Translations under genes and position numbers: made by a program
Origin: Streptomyces sp. MST-110588
GTDB taxonomy: Bacteria; Actinomycetota; Actinomycetes; Streptomycetales; Streptomycetaceae
Length of the DNA: 64,000 nt
Direction of reading: 5' to 3'
Assembly: GCF_022695595.1 (NCBI RefSeq)
Contig: NZ_CP074380.1
Span: forward strand, 4,934,501-4,998,500
Notes under the pieces: generated by a model
The model's database searches: none
Seen by the model: only the letters and a program-made list of their open reading frames with translations
Told to the model about the DNA's origin: nothing
Shown: piece after piece, positions 9,132-17,957 of the stretch
Layout: each line of letters begins with the position of its first letter
Position numbering within the stretch: position 1 is the stretch's first letter

Positions 9132-9500
9132 ATGGACCGCGGGACGGTCGGCAGTGCAAGCCGGGGCCGGCTTCATGTCGAGATCCGGCATCACGGTGCG
9201 AGCGCGGTCGTGACCGCCGCGGGTGAGCTCGATCACCACACCGCGGACCTGTTGCGTGAATCACTGGAAAGCTGCGTCGCCGACGGCTTCGCGCGGCTGG
9301 TCGTGGACTGCTCGCGGCTGGAGTTCATGGACTCGACCGGTCTGAACGTACTACTGGGGGCCCGCCTGAAGGCGGAGGCCGAGGGGGGCGCGGTTCATTT
9401 GGCCGGAATGCGGTCCGTGGTGGCCAGGGTCTTCGAGATCACCGGCGCGGAAGCGGTCTTCACCGTGCACGACTCCCTCGATGCGGCCCTCGCCGACTGA
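9132..9500 (+). CDS. STAS-domain anti-sigma factor antagonist
   Basis: A 122-aa SpoIIAA/RsbV-like protein. The STAS fold spans nearly all of it: VVTAAGELDHHTADLL, LVVDCSRLEFMDSTGLNVLL and a C-terminal helix. The Ser of MDSTG is the residue phosphorylated by the cognate kinase in this family. In the unphosphorylated form it would bind the anti-sigma ATPase and free the sigma factor. The ATG at 9132 has GAGAGGTG about 10 bases upstream. It is divergent from the sigma gene, with a 259-bp shared control region, and is followed by the ATPase gene. Confidence 0.9.
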   Translation: MDRGTVGSASRGRLHVEIRHHGASAVVTAAGELDHHTADLLRESLESCVADGFARLVVDCSRLEFMDSTGLNVLLGARLKAEAEGGAVHLAGMRSVVARVFEITGAEAVFTVHDSLDAALAD

Positions 9501-9692
9501 CGATGGAGGCGGGGGTGAGGGAACGGCGGTGTCCGCGAAGGCCGCTTCCCCGGACGCGTTGGCCGCGTCACAACTTCTGTGCCCAAGAAGTGGGTGTTCT
9601 CACGGTCCGGTCGGGCAGGAGACATCTGAATCTGTTGAATCTGTCAGGTAACCGTTGACCGTGAAATGGCGAATCGGTGAGGTGAAGCGCTG

Positions 9693-10223
9693 ATGAGCAC
9701 CACCCGGCCGTACCCGCCGGGCGACCTGGGTCCGGAGCCGGGCCCCCATGGCCCTGGCGGCATGGGTGCCCCCGTCGCCGGCGCTCCCTCCGATTCCCTC
9801 GCCCCGGTGCCGGTCGGCCAGATCCGCAGGCTGCGCCTCACCGGTGTCGCCGGGGCCGTCGTACGCGCCCGGGACTTCGCCCGGGAGGCCCTGCACGACT
9901 GGGGATGGCTGCCGGCCGAGGCCGCCGACCGGCGGGCCGCCGCCGAGGACGTCCTGCTCGTGGTCTCCGAACTCGTCACCAACGCCTGTCTGCACGCCGA
10001 AGGCCCCGAGGAGCTGCGGCTGCGCTGCGACAGCAAGAAGCTGCGGCTGGAGGTCACCGACCTCGGGGCGGGCTCGCCCGCACCCCGCACCCCGCACCGC
10101 GCCGGCCGGCCCGGCGGACACGGCATGTTCATCGTGCAGCGGCTGTGCCTGGACTGGGGGGTCGTACGCAACCCGGACGGCGCCGGAAAGACGGTGTGGG
10201 CGGAGCTGGCCGCTCCGGCGTAG
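9693..10223 (+). CDS. RsbW/SpoIIAB-like ATP-binding protein (probable anti-sigma kinase)
   Basis: A 176-aa protein with a Gly/Pro-rich N-terminal tail of about 45 residues and then a GHKL ATPase fold. The N-box is SELVTNACLHA, the G1 box is EVTDLGAGSP, and the G2 region is GGHGMFIVQRL. Such proteins bind sigma factors and phosphorylate STAS antagonists. The ATG at 9693 has GAGGTGAAG a few bases upstream. A 192-bp gap separates it from the STAS gene and holds a direct repeat of TGAATCTGT at 9626-9644, so it may have its own promoter. The target is inferred to be the sigma factor at 7925-8872. Confidence 0.85.
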   Translation: MSTTRPYPPGDLGPEPGPHGPGGMGAPVAGAPSDSLAPVPVGQIRRLRLTGVAGAVVRARDFAREALHDWGWLPAEAADRRAAAEDVLLVVSELVTNACLHAEGPEELRLRCDSKKLRLEVTDLGAGSPAPRTPHRAGRPGGHGMFIVQRLCLDWGVVRNPDGAGKTVWAELAAPA

Positions 10224-10325
10224 CCCGCGCCGTGCGGTCCGTGGCCGGCAGGCCGCGGTCCGTGACCGGCGATCCGCGGTCCGTGGTTCCCGGCGCGCCG
10301 GGCCGTACGCGGGTTCTGCTGTTCC

Positions 10326-10402
10326 GTCGCCCGTCGCCCGTCGCCCGTCGCCCGTCGCCCGTCGCCCGTCGCCCGTCGCCCGTCGCCCGCCGCCCGCCGC
10401 CC
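10326..10402. repeat. Heptamer tandem array, 11 units
   Basis: GTCGCCC is repeated nine times without error, followed by two GCCGCCC copies, for 77 bp in all. It lies in the 426-bp gap between the ATPase and the LPQTG protein genes. The same gap also has repeated CCGCGGTCCGTG blocks at about 10230-10285. No gene is visible there. Seven is not a multiple of three, so coding is unlikely. Confidence 0.95.
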
Positions 10403-10649
10403 ATTGCATCGCCCGTTCTTCCGCCTCGCGTTCCGGACCCCATTCCGGCCCGGTCCCGCTTCCCGCCCCCGCGGGCCTTTCCGTTCCCCTTCTCATGGTT
10501 CTCATGGAACCCTCCTGTCCCACGACCGGAGCGATCCGGCCTGTTCTGTGACTTCCCTCGACAAGGTCCCCGGCGTACCTTGAGCGACTCCATCTGATGT
10601 GCCGTCAGGAACATCGGGCGGCGCGCACTCGCGAGAAGGGGAGCTCGGT

Positions 10650-11402
10650 GTGACCCGCTTCCACGAACAGCACGGCAGGCGCCCCCGCCGCGCGGCCGGC
10701 CTGGCCGCGACCGTGGCACTGACGGCGGGATCCGCGGTCTGCCTCACCGCACCGGCCGCGCACGCCCAGGTGGTCGGCGTCAACTACCAGTGCAAGACGC
10801 CCATCGGCAGCAAGGGCGCGGTCTCGCCCATCGACATCAAGAGCACCCGCAGCGGCAGCGGCTACCGGCTCGTGATGTCCTTCCAGAAGGGCGTCTCCTC
10901 CAGCCCGGTCGAACTGGGCGCGGGCGCCATGAAGCCGAGCGCGCTCATCAAGCTGGGCGGCGCGGAGAGCGGCACCGTACCGGTGTCGGGGCCGCCCAAC
11001 GACAAGGCGGTTCCCGCCAACACGCCCATCAAGATCAGCGATCTGAGCGGTACATACACCCCGAAGAAGAGCGGCGAGGTCACCTTCACGGCCGGCACGC
11101 TCACCATCTCGGCGCTGGGCACGACCACCACCTGTACGCCGAGCAACAACCCTAGGCCCTCGCTCACGCTGGACGTCAAGGAATCGGGCGGCTCCGGCGG
11201 CGGCACGTCCGCGGGCTCCGGCTCCTCCGGCGGTTCCTCCTCCGCGGGCTCCGGCTCCTCCTCCGCGGGGACCTCCGCCGGTGAGCAGCTTCCGCAGACC
11301 GGCCCGGCCGACTCCGCCGTCGCCCTGGGCACACTCGGCGGAACCGTCCTGCTCGCCGGGGCGGCCGGGGCACTGTGGCTCTCCCGCCGCCACAAGGCGT
11401 AG
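10650..11402 (+). CDS. Secreted protein with LPQTG cell-wall sorting signal
   Basis: A 250-aa exported protein. Residues 1-40 form a signal peptide (an Arg-rich start, then AAGLAATVALTAGSAVCLTA, cleaved about AHAQ). The middle domain of about 150 residues is rich in Thr, Ser, Val and Gly with two Cys, and resembles DUF6801-type exported domains. A Gly/Ser linker follows. The C-terminus has LPQTG, a hydrophobic stretch and a basic RRHKA tail, the layout of a sortase substrate. The GTG at 10650 is preceded by AAGGGGA. No sortase gene lies in the window. The gene overlaps the next one by 28 bp. Confidence 0.82.
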   Translation: MTRFHEQHGRRPRRAAGLAATVALTAGSAVCLTAPAAHAQVVGVNYQCKTPIGSKGAVSPIDIKSTRSGSGYRLVMSFQKGVSSSPVELGAGAMKPSALIKLGGAESGTVPVSGPPNDKAVPANTPIKISDLSGTYTPKKSGEVTFTAGTLTISALGTTTTCTPSNNPRPSLTLDVKESGGSGGGTSAGSGSSGGSSSAGSGSSSAGTSAGEQLPQTGPADSAVALGTLGGTVLLAGAAGALWLSRRHKA

Positions 11403-12445
11403 CCCCCGCCGGACCGGGCCCCGGCAGGGCGCCCGCACGGGTCCGCACGCTCCGCCGGGCAGCCGCCGTGTGCGCGGCTTCGGCCCTCCTCGCACTCCCC
11501 GCGACAAGCACCACGGCGGCGGCGGAGGACCGGCCCGCCGCCCCACGGACCTCCGTGGCGGACGACCACCCCTCCGTAGGGCTCTCCGGAAAGGAGGCGG
11601 CCAAGGGCGGCACCGTCACCGTCACGGGCCGGGGCTGGCGACCCCGGGCGCTGCTGACGGTCCTGATCTGCGGGCAGAACATGGCCGGCGGCACCGACAC
11701 CTGCGCCAACGGTGCCGGCCGGGCCGTGACCACCGGCGGCGACGGCTCCTTCCGCAGGTCCCTCCCGGTGGCCGAGCCGCCCCGGCCCTGCCCCTGCGTC
11801 GTCCATGTCGCCACCGTCACCGGCCCGGCCGCCTCCGCCGCCACCGCCTTGCGCATCACCGGCCACCCGGTCGCCCCCGTACCCCGCGAGCCGGACGGGG
11901 CCCCGCTGACCGCACTCGCCCCGCCGCGCCTGGAGGGCAGCAGCGGCCTGCTGACCTGGTTCGGCGCGCCGCCACGGCGCCGGCTGGTGGTGACCGTCGG
12001 CAACCGGACCCCGGACCCGGTCAGGAACCCGGTCTTCGAGGTCGGCGTCGCGCACGGCGTCTACGCCCCGGCCTGGGAGGAGCAGCAGTGGCGGGGCACC
12101 GTCCCCGCAGGCGGGCGGGCGCGGATCAGCCTGCCGGTCGAGCTGGCGGCGGGCGCGCACGGCGACTACTACGTCTCCCTGAAGCACGCCGGCAAGATCC
12201 TGGCCGAGCAGCCCTGGGGCGTCGGCCGGCCGTGGGGCGTAACGCTGTTCCGGCTGCTGCTGTGCCTCGTCGTCCCGGCCGCGGTCTTCCGCATCGGGAT
12301 GGCGGCCGTGGACCGCCTGCGCCCCCGGGACGCGGCACCCCCGGCCCGTACGCGGGGCGGCCGGTCCCGTACGCCGCAACCGGACCGCACACCGCGCAGG
12401 CCCCGTACGCGCCCCTCCGGGCGGCACCGGAGCCCCCGCACCTAG
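11375..12445 (+). CDS. Exported membrane protein with neocarzinostatin-like domain
   Basis: About 356 aa. A signal-like stretch (RAAAVCAASALLALPATSTT) is followed by a beta domain with SGKEAAKGGTVTVTGRGW, LICGQNM, GDGSF and PCPCVVHVAT, the pattern of neocarzinostatin-apoprotein-like folds in actinobacterial surface proteins. A second all-beta region of about 150 residues follows. One transmembrane helix (FRLLLCLVVPAAVF) and a strongly basic Arg/Pro cytoplasmic tail end the protein. The only suitable start upstream of the signal is the GTG at 11375, inside the previous gene, so coupled expression with the LPQTG protein is likely. The function is unknown. Confidence 0.75.
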   Translation: MALPPPQGVAPAGPGPGRAPARVRTLRRAAAVCAASALLALPATSTTAAAEDRPAAPRTSVADDHPSVGLSGKEAAKGGTVTVTGRGWRPRALLTVLICGQNMAGGTDTCANGAGRAVTTGGDGSFRRSLPVAEPPRPCPCVVHVATVTGPAASAATALRITGHPVAPVPREPDGAPLTALAPPRLEGSSGLLTWFGAPPRRRLVVTVGNRTPDPVRNPVFEVGVAHGVYAPAWEEQQWRGTVPAGGRARISLPVELAAGAHGDYYVSLKHAGKILAEQPWGVGRPWGVTLFRLLLCLVVPAAVFRIGMAAVDRLRPRDAAPPARTRGGRSRTPQPDRTPRRPRTRPSGRHRSPRT

Positions 12446-12474
12446 CCGACCGCCCCACCGGGACCGGCAAGCGG

Positions 12475-12510
12475 CCCCGACAGCAGCCCCGACAGCAGCC
12501 CCGACAACGG
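12475..12510. repeat. 12-bp tandem repeat, 3 copies
   Basis: CCCCGACAGCAG occurs twice, followed by CCCCGACAACGG, directly downstream of the neocarzinostatin-like gene and before the terminator hairpin. Confidence 0.8.
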
Positions 12511-12525
12511 CCCCGCGCACGCGAA

Positions 12526-12555
12526 AGGGCCCGGCACCCTCAGGTGCCGGGCCCT
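12526..12555. terminator. Perfect 13-bp hairpin terminator between convergent genes
   Basis: AGGGCCCGGCACC (12526-12538) pairs with GGTGCCGGGCCCT (12543-12555) around a 4-base loop, between the rightward exported-protein gene and the leftward POT transporter. It can serve both directions. Confidence 0.85.
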
Positions 12556-12586
12556 CCTCACGTACAGAAGGCGTCCGCGGTCCGCG

Positions 12587-14113
12587 TCAGCGCACGTCGC
12601 CCATCTGCTCGTTGATCCGCTTGCGGTACATGTAGACGGCGAGGCCGGCTCCGGTCGCGAGCACGCCCTCGACTATCAGCGCGCCCATTCCCACCAGGTC
12701 GGCGCCGCCGATGGTGGCGAGGCTGATGACGCTGTCACCGGCGGTGTTGGCCAGGAACCACACGCCCATCATCTGGCTGGCGTACTTCGCCGGGGCCAGC
12801 TTGGTGGTCACCGACAGGCCGACGGGGGAGACGCACAGCTCACCCATGGTCTGGAGGCCGTAGACGGTGATCAGCCACATCGGGCTGACCTTGGTGCCGT
12901 CCTCGGACATCAGCATCGGGATGACGAAGAAGAAGTACGAGAAGCCGATGAGGACCATGCCCATGGTGAACTTCACCGTGGTGTTGGGCTCCTTGCTGCG
13001 GCGGGACAGCGCCAGCCAGGCCGAGGCGAAGACCGGGGCCAGTGCCAGCACCCACAGCGGGTTGACCGCCTGGAAGTACGAGGACGGGAAGCCCAGGCCG
13101 AAGATCGTGTCGGCGGTGTTCTTCTCGGCGAAGATGCTCAGCGTGGAGCCGGCCTGGTCGAAGATCATCCAGAACAGGGCGGCTGCGACGAAGATCCAGA
13201 CGTAGCTGCTGACCTTGCTCTGCTCGGCAGCCGTCAGCTCCTTGTCCCGCTTGATGCGGAACATCACCACGAACGGGGTGATGATGCCGATCAGGGCGAG
13301 CGGGATCAGCGCCCAGTTGATGGAGAAGAGCCCGGCGCCGCCGACGACACCGTAGAAGACGGCGACGATCGCGAGCCACATCAGGCCCTTGAGCAGCCAG
13401 CTCTTGCGCTCCTGCGCCGACAGCGGGGTCGGGACCTGGCTGCTCTTGACGTTCAGGTGCTTGGTGCCTATCAGGAACTGGATCAGACCCAGCGCCATAC
13501 CGACCGCCGCTATACCGAAGCCCAGGTGCCAGTTGACGCTCTGGCCGATGCCGCCGATGACCAGCGGGGCGGCGAAGGACCCGATATTGATGCTCATGTA
13601 GAAGACGGTGAAGCCACCGTCCCGGCGCGGGTCCTTCGGGCCGTTGTAGAGGTGGCCCACCATCGTGGAGATGTTGGACTTCAGCAGACCCGAGCCGAGG
13701 GCCACCATCGCCAGGCCGATGTAGAACGACGGGCCCGGGAGCGCGAGCACGACATGGCCCGCGATGACGACGGAAGAGCCGATGATGACCGTCTTACGGG
13801 GTCCCCAGACACGGTCACCGAACCAGCCACCGGGCATGGCGAGCAGGTAGACCATCGCCATGTAGACGCCGTAGATCGCCAGAGCGCTGGACTCGGTGAT
13901 CCCCAGACCGCCGCCCTGCGAGCCGTCCTTGGCATCGGGACCGCCGGCGATCAGGTACAGGACGAGGAGCGCCCTCATGCCGTAGAAGCTGAACCGCTCC
14001 CACATCTCGGTCATGAAGAGGGTGGCCAGGCCGCGGGGGTGGCCGAAGAAGGTCTTGCCGCCGGTGTCAGGGGTTCCCTGCTCGGCCGCGTCCTTCGTCA
14101 GGCTGGACGCCAT
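12587..14113 (-). CDS. POT/PTR2-family proton-dependent peptide transporter
   Basis: A 508-aa membrane transporter of the major facilitator superfamily that imports di- and tripeptides with protons. The N-terminal ExxER-type motif MWERFSFYGMRALLVLYL, PGGWFGDRVWGPRKT in the first cytoplasmic loop, and GLLKSNISTMVGHLY followed by FYMSINIGSFAAPL are the PTR2 signatures. About 12-14 hydrophobic segments are visible. The ATG at 14113 was chosen for MASSLTKDAAEQ and the AAGGAAG site before it. It is divergent from the response regulator across a 566-bp region. Confidence 0.94.
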   Translation of the reverse strand: MASSLTKDAAEQGTPDTGGKTFFGHPRGLATLFMTEMWERFSFYGMRALLVLYLIAGGPDAKDGSQGGGLGITESSALAIYGVYMAMVYLLAMPGGWFGDRVWGPRKTVIIGSSVVIAGHVVLALPGPSFYIGLAMVALGSGLLKSNISTMVGHLYNGPKDPRRDGGFTVFYMSINIGSFAAPLVIGGIGQSVNWHLGFGIAAVGMALGLIQFLIGTKHLNVKSSQVPTPLSAQERKSWLLKGLMWLAIVAVFYGVVGGAGLFSINWALIPLALIGIITPFVVMFRIKRDKELTAAEQSKVSSYVWIFVAAALFWMIFDQAGSTLSIFAEKNTADTIFGLGFPSSYFQAVNPLWVLALAPVFASAWLALSRRSKEPNTTVKFTMGMVLIGFSYFFFVIPMLMSEDGTKVSPMWLITVYGLQTMGELCVSPVGLSVTTKLAPAKYASQMMGVWFLANTAGDSVISLATIGGADLVGMGALIVEGVLATGAGLAVYMYRKRINEQMGDVR

Positions 14114-14679
14114 GGTGCTTCCTTGGTGTGCTCGGGACGCGTGGGGAGACCGCAGCGCGCCCGGGTCGGTTGACCGGCACCGGCGCCGTACCGCCCGGCC
14201 CCCACGCCCGAGGGGTCCACGCGACGCCACACGAGGAGGAATCGGCAGAGCGGTCGTACACCGGGATCCCACGCCCCCGTGCTTGCTCTGCGCGGCGGAC
14301 CCGGTCGAAGGTCATTCTCTGCGGTACCGGGGCGGGTGGTTCCGGCCCCGCACACCACAGGGACCTATGACGTTGGTGGTGTCATCGGTCTCGGAGGTGA
14401 GGTTGTGCCACAGACGTTCCGACACCATACGTCCCGCATAGGTACCAGTGGGGCGAGTGAGACAACGCTCACACCGGCTTCCGGGAACCGTCCGCCGTCC
14501 GTTATCCGACTGCGCGCACGCCCGACCACGGACCGTACTCACCGGCGATCATGAACGCCGCGGACCGTGACCATGAACCGTGCGCACCTGTGACCGGGAA
14601 CCGCGCACCCGTCTGCCGTCCTCCGGCGGGGCCGCCCGGCCCTGCCCGGAGCCGGGACACATCGGACTACCATCGGCCC
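14114..14679. other. Gene-free divergent intergenic region
   Basis: These 566 bp separate the leftward peptide transporter from the rightward response regulator. The part around 14360-14480 is less GC-rich and contains an imperfect repeat TGACGTTGGTGGTGTCA, where promoters for one or both genes would be expected. I see no convincing coding region, RNA gene or terminator. Confidence 0.5.
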
Positions 14680-15356
<677 letters not shown>

Positions 15357-15425
15357 GGCCCCTGCCGCCGGTGCCGCCGGGCGGGAAACCGACGAGAACG
15401 ACCGAACTCCTGCCCGGAGGGCACC

Positions 15426-16673
15426 GTGCGCCGCCGCCTGATCAATTCCACGCTCGCCGTGGTGCTCGTCGTGATCGCCGTCTTCGGGCTCTCGCTCGTC
15501 ATCGTGGAGACCCGCACGATCCAGGCGGGGGCGCAGGAGAGCGTCGTCTCCGAGGCCGTACGGCTCGTCGGCATCGTGGAGAGCCGGCTGGGCAGCGGCG
15601 AGAAACTCACCCCCGACGTCCTGTCGGCGCAGATCACGGGCAAGCGGCACGCGGTGATCGAGGTGCCGGGCAGACGCCCGATCGAGATCGGCCGGCGCCC
15701 CCCGGGCAATGTCATCGAGTCCACGGCGCACGGCGACCGCGGGGAGTCCGTCACCGTCCAGGAGTCCCGCTCCGCGGTCAACTCCGAGATCGGCCGTACG
15801 CTGCTGGTCATCCTGGCCGTGGCGGTGCTGGCCATCCTGGCCGCCGTGGTGCTGGCCATCCGCCAGGCCCGCCGGCTGACCGCGCCGCTGACCGACCTCG
15901 CCGAGACCGCGGAACGGCTGGGCTCCGGCGACCCGCGCCCGCGCCACCGCCGCTACGGGGTCCAGGAGCTGGACCGGGTCGCGGACGTGCTGGACGCCAG
16001 CGCCGAGCGCATCGCGCGGATGCTCACCGCCGAGCGCCGGCTCGCCGCCGACGCCTCCCACCAGCTCCGTACGCCGCTGACCGCGCTGTCCATGCGGCTG
16101 GAGGAGATCACCCTGACCGACGACCCGGACACGGTGAAGGAAGAGGCCACCATCGCGCTGACCCAGGTGGAGCGGCTGACCGACGTCGTCCAGCGGCTGC
16201 TGACCAACTCGCGCGACCCGCGCACCGGCTCGGCCGTCGCCTTCGACCTGGACGAGGTCGTCAAGCAGCAGGTCGAGGAGTGGCGCCCGGCCTACCGCAG
16301 CGCGGGCCGGGCCATCGTGCGCTCCGGCAAGAAGGAGCTGCGGGCGGTCGGCACGCCCGGGGCGGTCGCGCAGGTGCTCGCCACGCTGATCGAGAACTCG
16401 CTGATGCACGGTGCCGGGACGGTCGCGCTGCGTACGCGGGTGACCGGGAACCAGGCCGTGGTGGAGGTCACCGACGCGGGCCGGGGCGTGCCGGCCGACC
16501 TCGGGTCGCGGGTCTTCGAGCGTACGGTCTCGGGCCGTAACTCCACCGGGCTGGGCCTGGCCGTGGCCCGGGACCTGGCGGAGGCCGACGGCGGGCGGCT
16601 GGAGCTGCTCCAGCAGCATCCGCCGGTCTTCGCGCTGTTCCTGGCGCGGGAGGCGGAATCCGGGACGGAATAG
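15426..16673 (+). CDS. HAMP-containing sensor histidine kinase
   Basis: A 415-aa membrane kinase, partner of the frameshifted OmpR-type regulator. TM1 is LAVVVLVVIAVFGLSLVI. An extracytoplasmic segment of about 90 residues follows, then TM2 (LLVILAVAVLAILAAVVLAI), a HAMP helix pair, and the phospho-acceptor AADASHQLRTPLTALSMRL (His phosphorylated). In the ATPase domain the N-box is LIENSLMHGAG, then DAGRGVP and GLGLAVARDLAEADGG. The GTG at 15426 is preceded by GGAGG at good spacing. The sensor part has no recognisable ligand fold. Confidence 0.93.
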   Translation: MRRRLINSTLAVVLVVIAVFGLSLVIVETRTIQAGAQESVVSEAVRLVGIVESRLGSGEKLTPDVLSAQITGKRHAVIEVPGRRPIEIGRRPPGNVIESTAHGDRGESVTVQESRSAVNSEIGRTLLVILAVAVLAILAAVVLAIRQARRLTAPLTDLAETAERLGSGDPRPRHRRYGVQELDRVADVLDASAERIARMLTAERRLAADASHQLRTPLTALSMRLEEITLTDDPDTVKEEATIALTQVERLTDVVQRLLTNSRDPRTGSAVAFDLDEVVKQQVEEWRPAYRSAGRAIVRSGKKELRAVGTPGAVAQVLATLIENSLMHGAGTVALRTRVTGNQAVVEVTDAGRGVPADLGSRVFERTVSGRNSTGLGLAVARDLAEADGGRLELLQQHPPVFALFLAREAESGTE

Positions 16674-16678
16674 GGGCG

Positions 16679-16766
16679 GAGAACCGTTCATCCTGACCTG
16701 GACGAGCCGTTCGTCCTGCTTGGACGAGCCGTTCACCCTGCCCGGGCGAGCCGTTCGTCCCGCTTG
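16679..16766. repeat. 22-bp tandem repeat, 4 copies
   Basis: Four consecutive imperfect copies of a 22-bp unit share GAGCCGTTCGTCCTGC (starts at 16679, 16701, 16723 and 16745). They fill the gap between the convergent histidine kinase and GtrA genes. No clear hairpin terminator was found in this gap. Confidence 0.9.
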
Positions 16767-16781
16767 TGGGCCGCCGCCCCG

Positions 16782-17285
16782 CTACTTGCCGGCGCCCTCG
16801 GTCTTCTTGGCGAGGACCGGCGCCGGCGGAGCGATCAGCCCGGGGCCGGGAGCGGGCAGCGCCCGGAAGACCCAGGTGCGGTAGGACCAGAACCTGAAGA
16901 GCGTGGCGACACCGATGCCCAGGAACTTGAAGATGTTGCTCTGGAGTCTGCTGTCCCAGCCGAACCAGTACGTCGCCACGTACAGCACGCCGTTCTCGAT
17001 CAGCAGGCCGACCACGCTGAACAGCAGGAAGAGGGTGAGTTCCCTGGTGCGCCCGCTCTTCTCGCGGTCCCGGTAGGTGAAGTAGCGGTATCCCAGGTAG
17101 TTGGTGCCGGTGGCCACCACCGTCGCCACGATGCTGGCCCGTACCACCGGCAGCTCGGTGAGCTGCCGTACGAGGTTGAAGACGGCGAAGTTGACCACGA
17201 CCCCCGCGCCGCCGACGGCACCGAACTTCACGACCTCGCGGGCCAGCGCGTCCAGCCTGGCCCGGAGTACGCTCCGCTCACTCAT
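16782..17285 (-). CDS. GtrA-family membrane protein
   Basis: A 167-aa protein with four hydrophobic helices (VVKFGAVGGAGVVVNFAVFN, VRASIVATVVATGTNYLGYR, LTLFLLFSVVGLLIENGVLY, NIFKFLGIGVATLFRFWSYR). The FG-G--G-VVN start and the RF---R-WVF end are GtrA signatures. Members are thought to move or modify polyprenyl-phosphate-linked sugars for surface glycans. The ATG at 17285 starts MSERSVLRARLDA. It is followed on the same strand by no partner; the next leftward gene upstream is the chagasin-like protein, 100 bp away. Confidence 0.88.
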   Translation of the reverse strand: MSERSVLRARLDALAREVVKFGAVGGAGVVVNFAVFNLVRQLTELPVVRASIVATVVATGTNYLGYRYFTYRDREKSGRTRELTLFLLFSVVGLLIENGVLYVATYWFGWDSRLQSNIFKFLGIGVATLFRFWSYRTWVFRALPAPGPGLIAPPAPVLAKKTEGAGK

Positions 17286-17385
17286 AGTGATTGTTCTACT
17301 CCTGATGGGGGCGTGTGGGCGGCGGCCGTCAACCTCAGTCCGCGTCCTCATGCTAACCAGGGCCCCTGGGTGCTGCCTCCCGCCC

Positions 17386-17823
17386 TCAGCGCACCGTCAC
17401 CCGGAAGTTGACGCTGCGGGCGCCCCGCTCGACGGCCCCGGGGGTGCCGCAGCGCAGGCAGTGCAGCAGCCGCAGATCCGTACGCCCCACGCCCGTCGCC
17501 TCGAACTCCAGGTACCGCGAACCGCCGCCCGACCCGTTCTCGCCCGGCGGCGCGTCGCTGTCGAAATGGCTGCCGACGGCCCTGAGAACGGCCGGATCCG
17601 GCTCGGGGGCGGCGATGACCCACCGGTAGCCGGTGCCGGGATCGTCCTTGAGCCGTACGGAGAAGCGGTCCCCGGCGGACACCGCTATCTCCGAATCGCC
17701 CTCGTCGTAGACGACCGGCCCGGAGAGCAGGGTGACCACCGCGAAGACGGCGACCACCAGGGCCACGACCGCCAGGGCGATCCCCGCCGTCCTGGACGGC
17801 TTGGCTATGTCGCCCTCACCCAT
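17386..17823 (-). CDS. Membrane-anchored chagasin-like (I42) domain protein
   Basis: A 145-aa protein with one N-terminal transmembrane helix (TAGIALAVVALVVAVFAVVT) and an exported domain. DDPGTGYRW matches the NPTTGY loop of chagasin-type cysteine-protease inhibitors, and the GVGRTDLRLLHC region fits the later strand and loop. The CLRC pair may form a disulfide. The call rests on these motifs only, and the inhibitor loops are not perfect. The ATG at 17823 starts MGEGDIAKPSR. It is divergent from purK. Confidence 0.6.
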   Translation of the reverse strand: MGEGDIAKPSRTAGIALAVVALVVAVFAVVTLLSGPVVYDEGDSEIAVSAGDRFSVRLKDDPGTGYRWVIAAPEPDPAVLRAVGSHFDSDAPPGENGSGGGSRYLEFEATGVGRTDLRLLHCLRCGTPGAVERGARSVNFRVTVR

Positions 17824-17957
17824 CGCCGCGCCCCCTTCCCGCAGCCGCTCGCGCGGACGCGGCGAGCCTATCGCCCGAGGTGTGCGCCGCCATCGGCTCT
17901 TGGAGCTTCCTCCAAGAGGGGGGTGGGGCGGGACGGTTGTGCGGATACCCTGGAGGC

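Noticed and set aside
10326..10402. Possible CRISPR array
   Set aside because: Units are 7 bp and contiguous, with no spacers.
14360..14430. TGACGTTGGTGGTGTCA as a defined operator
   Set aside because: Arms match imperfectly (4 of 5) and position relative to a promoter is unclear; kept only as a remark on the intergenic region.
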